Source: Pseudofabraea citricarpa (Eukaryota > Ascomycota > Leotiomycetes > Helotiales > Dermateaceae). From it: a stretch of 64,000 nt of DNA. The position numbers were made by a program, and so were the translations under genes. The stretch covers positions 62,001 to 126,000 of the forward strand of contig JAPWGK010000008.1 of assembly GCA_029641185.1 (NCBI GenBank), written 5' to 3'. A model generated the notes under the pieces. It was not told where the DNA came from. It did not search any database and was given only the letters and a program-made list of their open reading frames with translations. Positions 45,501 to 55,975 of the stretch are shown here, piece after piece. Within the stretch, counting starts at the first letter, position 1; each line of letters starts with the position of its first letter.

Positions 45501-46159
45501 CTGGGTACATCCTGGGCGACTCAGAAACTGGTATTTGCAACACTGATGACTTCTTAATCCGTATGTTGAAGGGTTGCATTCAGCTATCAGCTCGACCGCG
45601 CATCGTTAACACCGTCAACTCTGTTCCGGTCAATCATGTTGCTCGTGTGGTCGTGGCTGCTGCTCTGAACCCCATTGTTGGTGGTGTGCATGTTGTTCAC
45701 GTTACTGGCCACCCACGCTTACGCATGAATGAATATCTATCATATCTTGAGTACTATGGCTTCAAGACACCAGAAGTCGATTATGACGCCTGGAAAGATG
45801 AATTGGAGAAGTATGTCTCAGCTTGGGGCCAAGAAATGGATCAAGAACAACACGCACTGATGCCGCTCTATCATTTCTGTGTCAACGACCTCCCAGCTAC
45901 AACACGAGCACCGGAGCTCGATGATAAGAACGCGGTTGCGATCTTGAAATCAGATGCCGAGGATTGGACTGGAGTCGACGAGAGCGCTGGTTACGGGATC
46001 AGCAGGGAGTCTGTGGGTAAGATCTTGAGATACTTGACCGAGATCAAGTTCGTAACCCAGCCCACGGGCAAAGGCAGAGCATTGCCCGAGCTCGACTTGA
46101 GTGCTGCACAGTTGCAGGCTATTAGTGCCGTGGGAGGTCGTGGCGGTGCATCGAAGTAA
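42561..46159 (+). CDS. lys2: L-2-aminoadipate reductase (alpha-aminoadipate reductase)
   Basis: Exons are 42561-42845 and 42917-46159, giving 1175 aa, the normal length. The enzyme activates 2-aminoadipate with ATP, loads it on a phosphopantetheine arm and reduces it with NADPH to the semialdehyde, a cytosolic step unique to fungal lysine synthesis. The N-terminal condensation-like remnant and the adenylation domain show LSFTSGSEGRPKGVLG, NMYGTTE and YRTGDLGKY. The carrier has DLGGHSILA with the pantetheine Ser at about 667. The reductase starts with FLTGATGFLGAYI near residue 756 and has the TGYGQTKWVSEQ catalytic block. The intron falls at GTL/ASGATFSVLDPAYPP. An in-frame upstream ATG at 42339 is rejected because MTQLPDPTIDLDWSGY is the family start. 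Confidence 0.97.
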
Positions 46160-47004
46160 AATGATACCAGCGCCATCTAATATACTCTATCTTATGATTC
46201 ATGTCTTCCCAACTCTCCGTCTCTTCTGACCTCCCACCATAAAAGGACTGCTATCTTGATATGTGATGTTTTTTGAGATTCTGAACTTGGTCCTACTTTT
46301 TCTTCTCTTTCTTTCTTCATTTCTTTCTTTCTGTTGAACATCAGAGATACCCAAAGATAGGAGTTGTCCCTCCCGATGGCTCGGTGTCATGATTTATATG
46401 GACCGAAATGTTCTTTATTCGTTTTCTCAAGAGCGAACGTTTTCTTGTTTTCTTTTTCTGCGGGCCATGTATAACTATATTTACTCGTATCTCAAGGAGA
46501 TATTGGGAAGGCCGATTCGATTATGGTAGCACGATTGAGAAGGGTGTCTCGTGGGAAGTCTCTCGGACTCGGAGTTTTCAGGTGAAAGACTTCGGTGCTG
46601 GTCATTTCTACTGTAGCGTTGTTTATGCCAATTCTCAGTTGATATTGACTTTATTAAGCAATTCTTAGAACCGTACTTGGGTATATTAAACACCCGAAGA
46701 CGAAGTTGGCTTGAGAACCGGTGAAATTACTTCCTCTGTCGGGCAATGTAGTATTCTTGTCTTGTTGTACAGTTATATTTCTCCTTCTTTTTCAAGCACT
46801 CCGGGAATAAGTTCATCGTTTGCTTTCCTTGTTAGCTATCACTTCACGTCAATGTTTTTTTTGCTTCATTGCAGAGATCTGTTCAGGGTTCTCATTGAGC
46901 TATGGAGATCTGTAGTCCTAGTGACGAATGCTTGATGCTTCGAATTCCGTCTTCCATGTCTCATTTTTTCAAGTCCCTACACGCTCGATGTCCTAGAATT
47001 CTCT
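46160..47004. other. Intergenic region
   Basis: No gene; CT-rich 3' flank of LYS2 and 3' flank of the BTB gene. Confidence 0.5.
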
Positions 47005-48203
47005 TTACCAGGTGGTTGCTTTCGTATCCCATGGCAACAAATCATCTGGGATCTCAGCACACAGAAATTCATCCTCTACTACCAAATCAGGTGATCTGAT
47101 GTGTGTTGAAGGATCGTACAGATGAGTCAAAGTATTGATAGGGATAATTTCTTCTAAGAGTTCAACTACTCGATCCGAGTGACTTTCAAAACTCATGTCT
47201 GCTTTGCTCCAATCAACAGCTCGCAGCTTGTTGTATAGGTTCCGGTAGTACCTCGCATCGAGAGTGTGGGATTCAACCCATTCACTACTCAAGCATCCTG
47301 AAATCATCGTTCCAAGCTCTGAAGACAATCCCGAGTTGAGGAGTATGGCGTTGTTCATTTGTGAAACGAGTTTACTGATTCGAACCCGTTCACTTTCTAG
47401 TAATGCCATCACGTCGGAACCCAAGGTAAGGGACTTCATTATGGGTGTTTTTGTTTGAGTGGATAGTTGTTCACTGACGACGTAAATAAATGTCTCTCGG
47501 AATAGCAGGGAATTTCGAAGTTTCTTGGCTAAACCGAGAACCCGATATTTTTGACTACCCTGTAGACCTTTGAGTAACTCTGCGTTATTAGTATCAGTAA
47601 CACACCCACATGAACTGTAGATTTGGGTTATACCTGGACTTTGCCAAAACGCTGTGTTGAGCGACAAAGATACGATGGGAAGAGCTCGGTAGAAATCAGC
47701 TAGAGTTGTTATTCGATCCAGTTCGTCTACACCATCGATTGAATGTGGCTGTGAATACATGGCTTTGAGGATGTAATGAAAAGCATCTTCCTCTCTACTT
47801 TTTTCCAGTTCCTTTTGCAATGAGCACTGATTCTTCGTAGCCTTCTCGGTCAGTCAGCACGTGCACCGCTAGATGGGTTTGTATAGTGTAGACAACTGGG
47901 AAGGGAAGCTGGAGAGACTCGACGAACCTTAGCAGCAGACTCCAGGCCCCACTCGCCGTCCTCGTCAACTACCGAGACATAATCATAGCGGAAAGCTGCT
48001 GATTCGGGCGCGGGCTCTTTGTCTGACGAGTCCAGGAAGACGCGGAAGAAGTCTGAGTGTTGCTTGAGCACGATGGAATGGACGCGGAATTCCTGGTTGA
48101 AGACTCGGATGCGCGCGTCAGGCTCGCCGAGGCCTGCGTTCTCGAAGATGATGGCGCGCTTGTCGAGATACTCGTCCAGCTTGCGCTTCTTGCCTGAAGA
48201 CAT
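47005..48203 (-). CDS. BTB-domain protein 1 of a tandem pair
   Basis: Exons are 48203-47928 and 47841-47005, giving 370 aa. After a basic start (SSGKKRKLDEY) the BTB/POZ fold reads DARIRVFNQEFRVHSIVLKQHSDFFRVFLDSS, the typical fungal form. The C-terminal 200 residues are helical and without a known domain. The last residues DDLLPWDTKATTW correspond to DEDLPWDLNDKSW in the neighbouring gene. BTB proteins of this type may serve as substrate adaptors for Cul3 ubiquitin ligases or as dimerising factors, but the target is unknown. Same strand as, and related to, the gene at 48560-49811. Confidence 0.82.
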
Positions 48204-48559
48204 GCTTGCGGTTGAGGGGCTGAGGGGTTGTTGGGGGAATGAAGTTGTGCAGGTGAATTTGTTGTTAGATCGAGATGTAGAAGAGGATCAGAGGGTGAAT
48301 TACTTGAGGTCGCTTAGCCGAGACGAGAGCGCCCCTGAGAGGTTTCTCAAAGTCAACACTTCTAGATCGAAATTTCCTTGTCAGAATCAAGCTAATTGTT
48401 TCTTTTAGTTATTGTGTCGCTGCGTATGATTTGCAGGAAATGGGTTATGTAATGCATTTTATTTGGCTATGGATACTTAATATGTCTGAAGGTATGTCCC
48501 CGGTGTCTTGCTCAGTGCCTAGGTACACGAGCCACGTCCCTTGCCTCTCATATTTCAAT
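48204..48559. other. Spacer between the two BTB genes
   Basis: 356 bases with no gene; promoter of BTB protein 1. Confidence 0.6.
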
Positions 48560-49811
48560 CTACCAAGACTTGTCATTTAGATCCCATGGCAGATCCTCAT
48601 CCGAGATGGTGATGCACAGAAAGTCAGATCTATGATCGAACTCCTCTGCGTCCTCATCGCGCCACTCGCTTGTGAGTGTATTATCCTTGACCAGAGGCGC
48701 CAAGAGGTGAACCATATCCTTAGCCATATTATTCAACTGAGACACGCTGTCGTCATTGTTATGGCTTTCGACAATCTGGCTCAGCTTGTCAAACAGTCTC
48801 CGATAGAAGAGAGCATTCGTATCGCTTGGCGATCTTACTTCTTTCACGCAGTTACGAACTATCTCTGCGACGCGCCGCGAGAAGCTGGCGCAATGCATGA
48901 TCTTCTGATTTGCGGCATTCAGCATTTCAAGAAGCCGAGTGTAACCCTTGTCAATCAGTAGCATCAATTCCTCGTCAAGAATATCTTCTTCCTTCCAGAA
49001 CTCCCGTATTTTAGGGCCCCATTCTCCAACGGCGAAGGTGTATACCTCGCGGAACAAAACTCGGCAGCGAAGCTTCCTGGCTTGGATAAGGATACTAGGG
49101 TGGTCGGGGATATCCGATAGTAGAGCTGTAGTGCGAGCAAGTTAGCGATTTCGTCTCTAAAATAGAGTAGACCAGTTGTAGCTGGTTGCTCGATCTCGTG
49201 CACGGACGAACGTACCTGGACTTCTCAGCATACAGCTATCGATCGACGTAGAAATTATGGGCAGGGCATTGTTATCTTTCGCGATGGCCACGATTCGATC
49301 CAGCATGCTGGAGCCCGAGATGGTGTAGCTCTCGTTGTAGAGAGCGCACAGAAAGCAGTGGAATGCCTCCCGCTCTTCCTGTCTGCTATGCTTGAGCTCC
49401 AGGGAGCTGTCGTGCTCATCGATCTTCAAATCCGTCAGCAAGCAAATAGCTGCACCAGCAGGCAGTTATGTTGGAAGGACGAACATTAGATAGGGCGTCT
49501 AGAAACCAATCTCCATCCTCTCTAACGACCGAGGTATATTCATATTTGAAAACGGATCCAGAGGCAAAGGCACCGGCTTGGTCGTAAGCGTTTAATAATC
49601 TGCGGAGGGGCGCGGAATGCGCCTTCAAGATGACGGAATGGACGTGGAATTCTTGAGAGAACACTCGGATGAGGACGTCGGGTTCGGGCCAGGAGTGGAG
49701 ATTGAAGATGATCGGAGATCCTACTGGAGATAGAGATGGAGATGTAGATGAAGTGGTTGAAGTGACTGAAGTGACTGAGTCGTCGAGAGTCTGATTTGTG
49801 AGAAGAGACAT
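48560..49811 (-). CDS. BTB-domain protein 2 of a tandem pair
   Basis: Exons are 49811-49485, 49423-49216 and 49125-48560, giving 366 aa. Intron 1 (61 bases, GTTCGT donor, TTGCTGAC branch, GAAG acceptor) was chosen because earlier acceptors leave too short an intron or a stop. The BTB core is PDVLIRVFSQEFHVHSVILKAHSAPLRRLLNAY, preceded by a Ser/Thr-rich tail. The helical C-terminal region ends EDLPWDLNDKSW. It is parallel to BTB protein 1 in domain order, length and first intron position, so it is a tandem duplicate that has diverged strongly and gained or kept an additional intron. The 8-base minisatellite lies directly upstream. Confidence 0.8.
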
Positions 49812-49834
49812 GTTTGTTGTTGTTGATCTTGAAA

Positions 49835-49914
49835 GGGTTGATGGGTTGATGGGTTGATGGGTTGATGGGTTGATGGGTTGATGGGTTGATGGGTTGATGG
49901 GTTGATGGGTTGAT
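49835..49914 (+). repeat. (GGGTTGAT)10 minisatellite
   Basis: About ten near-perfect 8-base units starting 24 bases upstream of the ATG of BTB protein 2, hence in its 5' leader or core promoter. Copy number is likely variable between strains. Confidence 0.95.
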
Positions 49915-51635
49915 CTGAAGATGTGAGGATATGAGTGTTGAGAGGAAGTGAAGAAGATGCGTCGTGTCGAAGAAGATCTTGTAGCACGAATGAGGGAGGG
50001 GAATTGATGCCTGTGGAGGTTTATAGAGAGTGGATGTCAAACGAAGAAGGAGAAGAAGATGGTGATCATTAGCGAGTCCGCTGGTTTAAGAGGGTTCGAG
50101 AACGAAAGAGCTTGAAATGTCGATTCTTAAGTATCTGCCTAGAATCCGATGGAAAACATTCGAATCTGAGAACAGAGTATCGCCTTGTATTCTTTCGGAG
50201 GGTTGTTAACTTGTGATAACTTTATAGAGCAGAGGATGAGGATCCAAGTCGAAGCCAAGTTAGATTTTGAATTTAAGCGAGCTGCGAGTTGAGAGCAGCA
50301 CAAGAGCATGTCCGTTTACATGACAGCTGGTAGTTGATGGTGTCAACACTGCAATAGTGCTCTAAGCACGGTGATACTTGGCATTGATTTCCCTGAAGCC
50401 GCTCTCGTTGAATGGGAGTACCTCACGTCTCTCCTCATCAAAACAAGCCAGACTATCTAAAACACCAGAAAGTTCGTTCCCCATAAATTCCTCGAGGCAA
50501 ATCAATCCAGACTATATTTATTTTACAATCAGTGGGAGCCAGACACAGAGGCATAAGAAAATCATTAGGATGCCGGAATCTGAGAAGCTGGCTTGGATCC
50601 CCTCTTCTCGCCTCAATTCTGGGCGGTATCACAGGTGCGGAGAGTTCTTTTCTGTGATCCCCCAAAAAGGAGACAATGGTAGCTCCCTTTATTTGCTCGT
50701 CTTGCTTTTACTGGATGTATCTCTAGATATGAGGAAGAGCTGGAAATGCAAACGAAGTTACTTTGAACATGAGCCTTCCGTAGCTAAGGTGTAATTGTGT
50801 AGTTGAAAAGTTCCCGGGTTTGAAAGCTGCTCTCTCTCTCTCTCTCTCTATCTCGTCTTCTTCTTTCTCTTCTATCTACCTACTGGTAGGCTTGAGGACC
50901 GTACAAATTTGTACTTGATAAAGAACAATCATTTATTTTTGTCGGATTCATTTCAGAGAAAAAGAGGAACGTGGAATTTGACACTCGTTCTTTGCTTAAA
51001 GTAATATCTCCTATTCTGTAGAATATTTCAAGTCACTGATACCACCTCTCCTTTTTATCGCTTATCTACTATACTTAGTAGCTAGGATATTATCTCAATC
51101 TACTTTGCCCTTGTTCCGGCTGTATATAATTTCAAATGTTCCGTGGATCTTGCTCGACATAATGCTCCCAAAGAAAAAAAGCTTGAAAACCAAAAGCCAG
51201 CGTCCTGAATGACTAAAATAATGCCAACATGTACCAGAGAGGTAAGGTTACCGCTCATTCTAAACGGATGCCTACTGGTATTCAATATTTTGATCTCCCA
51301 ACTGTTGGGCGCAATGTATCTCGAGGCGCGAGTGTGTTTCCGTAATGAGTGACTGCTTACGGCTCCATATTCAAATAGTACGAAGCCAATAAATCACTGC
51401 AAATAACCCTAACTGAAAGGCCTTTCTTTTGCCGCTCGGATGGTTTCTACAAGCCCGGTGTTGGTATCCTCAAGGCCTTCTCGGCACGACCCACCAGGCG
51501 CTTACGAGATGAAACTTCTGTGCTCAGGCTTGAATATTACACTGGCGGCCATTCGACAATTCACATCTACTCTTTTTCAAGCAAAGCCGTATCGACGAAT
51601 AGTTCCGTGAATTTGGTGCAGCGAGTTATTTGCAA
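49915..51635. other. Intergenic region
   Basis: No gene supported; a frame at 50378-50794 has no domain. A (CT)n run lies at 50828-50850. The region from 50850 to 51400 is AT-rich. Confidence 0.5.
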
Positions 51636-53214
51636 ATGTTCGCTAGGGTGTCTATGACTAGAAACTGGCATTCAACTCGGCCTCAACAGAAGCCAGCTGC
51701 CAGGTTTATGGGCACGACCACACGACACGTTCCGCGCTTCGCCAGGACCCCAGGGAACGCGGAGCAGCCCGACTCATACAACTCAGGAGGCTTCCATCCC
51801 GTTCATCTGCGGGATCTGATCGCGAATCGTTATAGAGTGCTCCAGAAACTGGGCTGGGGCACGTGTGCGACAGTCTGGCTGGCGAGGGATGAGAAGTAAA
51901 GAATTCCTTTAGAGCCTCTTGAGTGTAGAGCTGATGTCTTACTAGCAAAACTCGTTACGTTGCGTTAAAGATTACTGCAGCATCGGGCTGCCGCGCTCGT
52001 GAGGAAGTTGGCTTTCTTACTGCGCTTCAAAAGGGCAATTCTAATGCGATTGGTTTGTCGCACTGTCAACGACTCCTTGGTAGCTTCGAGCTTGAGGGAC
52101 CTAATGGGTTGCATCAAGTCTTGGTTTTGCAAACCATGGGAAAGAGTTTAGAGAAGCTTATGGATTTGCAATACGCTGAAGATCTGAATACTGTGCCGCG
52201 TAATGCTTTCTTGAAGAGAATTGTCACGCAGTTATTGCTCGGCTTTCATCATATTCATTCTCGAGGTCTGGTACATCGAGGTTCGAATCTTACCAATGTC
52301 TGATCAAGGGATGTGTGTGTCGGAACTAATGATATGTTTATAGACATACAGCCGGCCAATGTGCTATTACAGCTCGACCGCGAGTTTCTCCCACCGAAGC
52401 TACCCGAAGAAGCTTTGCAGAAACCTTTTAATACTAGCGAGGGATTCTACCAGCTAGAGAGAATCGACGGCGAAAAAATGGATGACTCTGCACCATTATA
52501 TGTTGTAGAGCCGCGACCTCTTGAAGTAGATTCAATTGATAAGCACCCGTTCTCAGCAGATATTTCTATTGCCATATGCGATTTTGGGGCAGGTAAGTCA
52601 CGAATTCTCATGTTCAAATGGGCTGTAACTCGCAGAGACTGATTGCAACATTAGCATCAACCTTTGACGATGTGAACGATGGCTTTCATGCATTTCCTCG
52701 GCGGATGCAGCCACCGGAGTTAACTCTAGGATTACCTATGCAAGCACCACAAGCCGATATCTGGGGCCTTGGCTGCCTGGTAAGTTGTAACTCATAGCAA
52801 CCCCTTCCAAGCTCATTAAGACTGACTCGATACACAAAAAAACAGATCTATCAAGTCTTCGCACTATGTAATCTGTTCTACGTAGATGGGTTCAGTTCCA
52901 GGGAGGAGCAGAAGAACGAGTATCTTCAAAGCATCACTGAGGTCTTGGGCCCGTTGCCAAAATCTATGTTGAAGCATTGGCAGGATAGAAATCGGTTTGT
53001 AGATGAGGAGGGAAATCTATTGAGTCTTGTGGTTGATGGGGGCATAAGTGAATCCTTGGAGCATCTTGTTATGGCTCATAAACCGGCGGATATGGGTGAT
53101 GAGGAAGCATTTGTTTTTCTTGACTTTCTACAATGCATGTTGGCTGTCGAACCAGCTAAGCGTACTTTGACTGGGGACTTGCTGAAGCATCCTTGGTTGA
53201 AGCAAAAGTTCTAG
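51636..53214 (+). CDS. SRPK-like serine/threonine kinase
   Basis: Exons are 51636-51895, 51946-52280, 52344-52592, 52655-52779 and 52846-53214, giving 445 aa. The introns are 50-66 bases. The N-terminal tail is basic and could be a mitochondrial presequence or an artefact of the start. The kinase domain starts YRVLQKLGWGTCATVWLA, with the lysine in YVALKI. The catalytic loop is HRDIQPAN with Gln in place of the usual Lys, then ICDFGA, APQADIWGLGCL and the final helix LAVEPAKRTLTGDLLKHPW. It has the split architecture of SR-protein kinases, but its spacer is short (about 70 residues). This group is expanded in filamentous fungi and mostly uncharacterised. The SR-protein substrate is family inference only. 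Confidence 0.85.
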
Positions 53215-53858
53215 CTGTAATATTAGTTTGAATATAATCATGTGAGTTGTCATTCAGCTGATGTTTTGATTCATGATTAAAAGCTGAGTATCCGTACGGC
53301 GTCTCATCTAATATTTCCACAGCGGTAATTCTATTTTATGATTTAATATAAAGAGAAATTATAATTTTATGACACTTATTAGAGCTCAAATGTCTGTTGC
53401 TCTTTGGAAACTTATTCGCAATGACGAAAAAATAGGACAAGTCGAATGTCACAATCTCAATAAACTTTTAGGATTCTATCAAACAAGAAATTCCAAATTC
53501 TGTTATCGAACTCAGAATCGATTCAAAAGTCTAAGTGACACTTTAGTAACTTGAGAGCTTGTAGCAATAGCCTGGTTCTTCCCATGTGCCGACTTCGTAT
53601 GCGTTTGGGCAATCGAGATCACTAATATTAGTAGCCGAGGTCTGATTAGTATTCAACAATCGGACTCGTTAACGACCCGCCATCCTCTCAATGAACGTCT
53701 CTCACATCTAAGAGCTGTAGAATTTCTCAATATCTGTGGAACCATCTCACATTCAGCTTATAATAACAAATACCGGATAGTTTTATTGTCAGTCTGCCAC
53801 CAACCAGAAGCTTGAACAATCCAACCTCAATTCTTCATACCCCAAATTATCTCTGAAC
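53215..53858. other. Intergenic region
   Basis: No gene; AT-rich, with the promoter of the SDR gene at its end. Confidence 0.6.
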
Positions 53859-54647
53859 ATGGCACATAATGCGCAAAAGAAGCCCGTCATTGCTGTCGTT
53901 GGGGCCGGGCCTGGCATAGGGGAAGCAGTTGCTCGTCGCTTCGTCGCAGAAGGCTTTGTTGTCGCTCTGCTCGCCCGGACAGAGGATAAGCTGCAAACCA
54001 TGGTGCAGGGCATTGAGGGCGACTTTGGGAAGGGCACAGCACGATATTACATCACAGATTTGCGCATTGAACAACAAGTTATCTCCAGCTTCGATACCAT
54101 CCGCACCGAGCTCGGTCCAGTTGAAGTTCTTGTTTACAATGCAGGCGCCCGTCGGGTCAATGGCCGATCGATCCTGGACACCACGACAGAGGAGTTCGAG
54201 AACTTTACCAAGATCAACCTCTTCGGCGCTTTTTGGTCAAGCAAATGCGTGCTACCGGACATGTTGAAGGCTGAACGTGGCACTGTCATATTCACGGGGG
54301 CAACAGGTTCTCTTCGTGGTATGCCGGGCCTCAGCAGCTTTTCGCCTGGCAAGTTCGGTCTCAGATCCTTGGCTCAGATCATCACGCGGGAGTACCAGAG
54401 TAAAGGTGTGCATGCGGCACATTTGATTGTTGATGGCCCTGTCGATGGGAAGTTGATTGGTGGTGTGACTCGTAGGAAGTGGGAGAGGGAGGGCGAAAAG
54501 GAGAAGTTGGATGAGGTCGATGCATATATCTTGCAGCCAGCTGATTTGGCGAAGATATATTGGTTTCTACATACCCAACCACGCAGTGCCTGGACGCAAG
54601 AGTTGGATGTGCGTGCTCAAAAAGAGACTATGTTTTCTAAGCTCTGA
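53859..54647 (+). CDS. Short-chain dehydrogenase/reductase with C-terminal SKL
   Basis: Intronless, 262 aa. The Rossmann nucleotide loop is GAGPGIG (15-21), followed by YNAGA for the coenzyme and a TGATGS strand. At the active site the usual YxxxK reads FSPGK, so the catalytic Tyr is replaced by Phe while Lys is kept, a variation seen in a group of SDRs. Redox activity is therefore uncertain. The last three residues (MFSKL) are a perfect peroxisomal signal PTS1. It converges on the GST-kappa gene with a 114-base gap. The two neighbours also end in PTS1-type tripeptides, suggesting a common peroxisomal task. Confidence 0.9.
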   Translation: MAHNAQKKPVIAVVGAGPGIGEAVARRFVAEGFVVALLARTEDKLQTMVQGIEGDFGKGTARYYITDLRIEQQVISSFDTIRTELGPVEVLVYNAGARRVNGRSILDTTTEEFENFTKINLFGAFWSSKCVLPDMLKAERGTVIFTGATGSLRGMPGLSSFSPGKFGLRSLAQIITREYQSKGVHAAHLIVDGPVDGKLIGGVTRRKWEREGEKEKLDEVDAYILQPADLAKIYWFLHTQPRSAWTQELDVRAQKETMFSKL

Positions 54648-54761
54648 GAGGTGGAATCAAATATCAAAAGAAAATTATGTATTATCCATTTTCAATCAAC
54701 TGTTGTATCAATTTGTGCTTCGATGTGATGGACTTTTATACATAACAGGATATATGCTAAA

Positions 54762-55542
54762 TCATAATTTGCTTGGAGGAATAATCGAAACAGGTTTGTA
54801 TGGCACGCCGAGATGGGCAAACACTTGGTCCCATCTGTCATTTCCAAACCAACTCTTCTTCTTTCCACTGCCATTAATTGCTACTATCCAAGGAGCCCCA
54901 AAAGCCCCCGCACCCATTGTCAGCTCAACAACCCTTTTCTTGTTTTCCGGCGTCACTGCATTCTTCAAAATTCTCTCTAGCTCCGAGAGTGAAAAAATGG
55001 GTTTGAGAGCCGTGATAATGCCTTCGGTGGTCGAGATATTGATCCCTTTGCTCCAATACCCAGAGACCAAGGCAAGAAAGGTATTCTCAAACTTGTCGGC
55101 GGGATAATGATCTTTGACCCATGTCGCCACGCGAACCGGCTGTTTTTACATTTCGTTTCAGTTCAATCTCATTTATCTCCGTTTGGTACACTCACGTAAA
55201 GCGAAAGAATGGGAAAGTCTTCTGGCTGAACAATTTTGAGGCCTAACAACCTCCCCGTCATCTCGCTATCCTGGCTGGAAAATGCTTCCTTCCATTTGGG
55301 AGCCGGTTGCCACGGGTTTCCTACACTTTCTCGCGCTCCGCCGAGAAAGAATGGAACGATATCTACGGATACGCTGTACGCTTGAAGGAGAGGGCGATAA
55401 TGGACAATGTTGGTAAATCCAAACCAAGAGTAGGGAGAAACTATGACGCAAGCGTTAGCTGTAATATGAGATGTGTAAGAATGAATTTGGACGAACCGCA
55501 GTCGACGTAGATGGTAAGCCTTTTGCTGTTTGGTTGACTCAT
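54762..55542 (-). CDS. Kappa-class glutathione S-transferase / HCCA-isomerase-like, PTS1 SKL
   Basis: Exons are 55542-55497, 55440-55196 and 55139-54762, giving 222 aa, the standard length. The first exon holds only 15 codons. Intron 1 has a GCTAAC branch site and ends CATAG, restoring YVDCVSPYSWFGF with the catalytic Ser (about 17) of the SPYSW motif. VPFFLGG, ELTMGAGAFGAPWIV (cis-Pro) and SWFGNDRWDQV complete the DsbA-like fold. The C-terminus PPSKL is a PTS1; GST-kappa enzymes are known in peroxisomes and mitochondria. Bacterial relatives isomerise 2-hydroxychromene-2-carboxylate in naphthalene breakdown. It shares a 433-base divergent promoter with the CoA-ligase-like gene. Confidence 0.92.
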
Positions 55543-55975
55543 TGCTCCAAGATTTGCTATGATATATTCCAAAATTTATCTCGTCAATTGATATGTAGTC
55601 TTGAATAACATAAAGGCGAATAAAGAAAAGGAGGTCTGACGTAGAAGAGACGTGCCCATTGATCGATGCCCGCCCCATATATGAAGAGTAATCAACAATT
55701 CGAAACATTCCCACACCGAGGCATCTTGGCGACCACTGAAGTTAAACGGTACCTGGATCCAGTTCACATTTACTAATCCGCCCGCGGTGCGGAAAGGCAA
55801 AACTGCCGACATCAGATATGGGTCTGGGAAATGATAATATATGTCATGTGCCGAGAGATAATGTTGATATAGTGGATCGACTTCCCTCAATTCACCCTGC
55901 CTCAAGCTTTTGATCAGACGAGTTTTTGTTCCTCTCGTAATTTTAATCATCTCCGATGGTGATTGTCTTGACAAA
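55543..55975. promoter_or_regulatory. Divergent promoter of GST-kappa and CoA-ligase-like genes
   Basis: 433 bases between opposing ATGs. The open frames on the minus strand across it (55576-55986) have no domain and are not called. A CCGCCCGCGG-type GC patch lies near 55778-55787. Confidence 0.5.

Noticed and set aside
49835..49914. Short regular repeats as a CRISPR array
   Set aside because: Units are 8 bases head to tail without spacers, and the genome is eukaryotic.
50378..50794. 138-aa open frame between BTB and SRPK-like genes
   Set aside because: No domain; composition like intergenic DNA.
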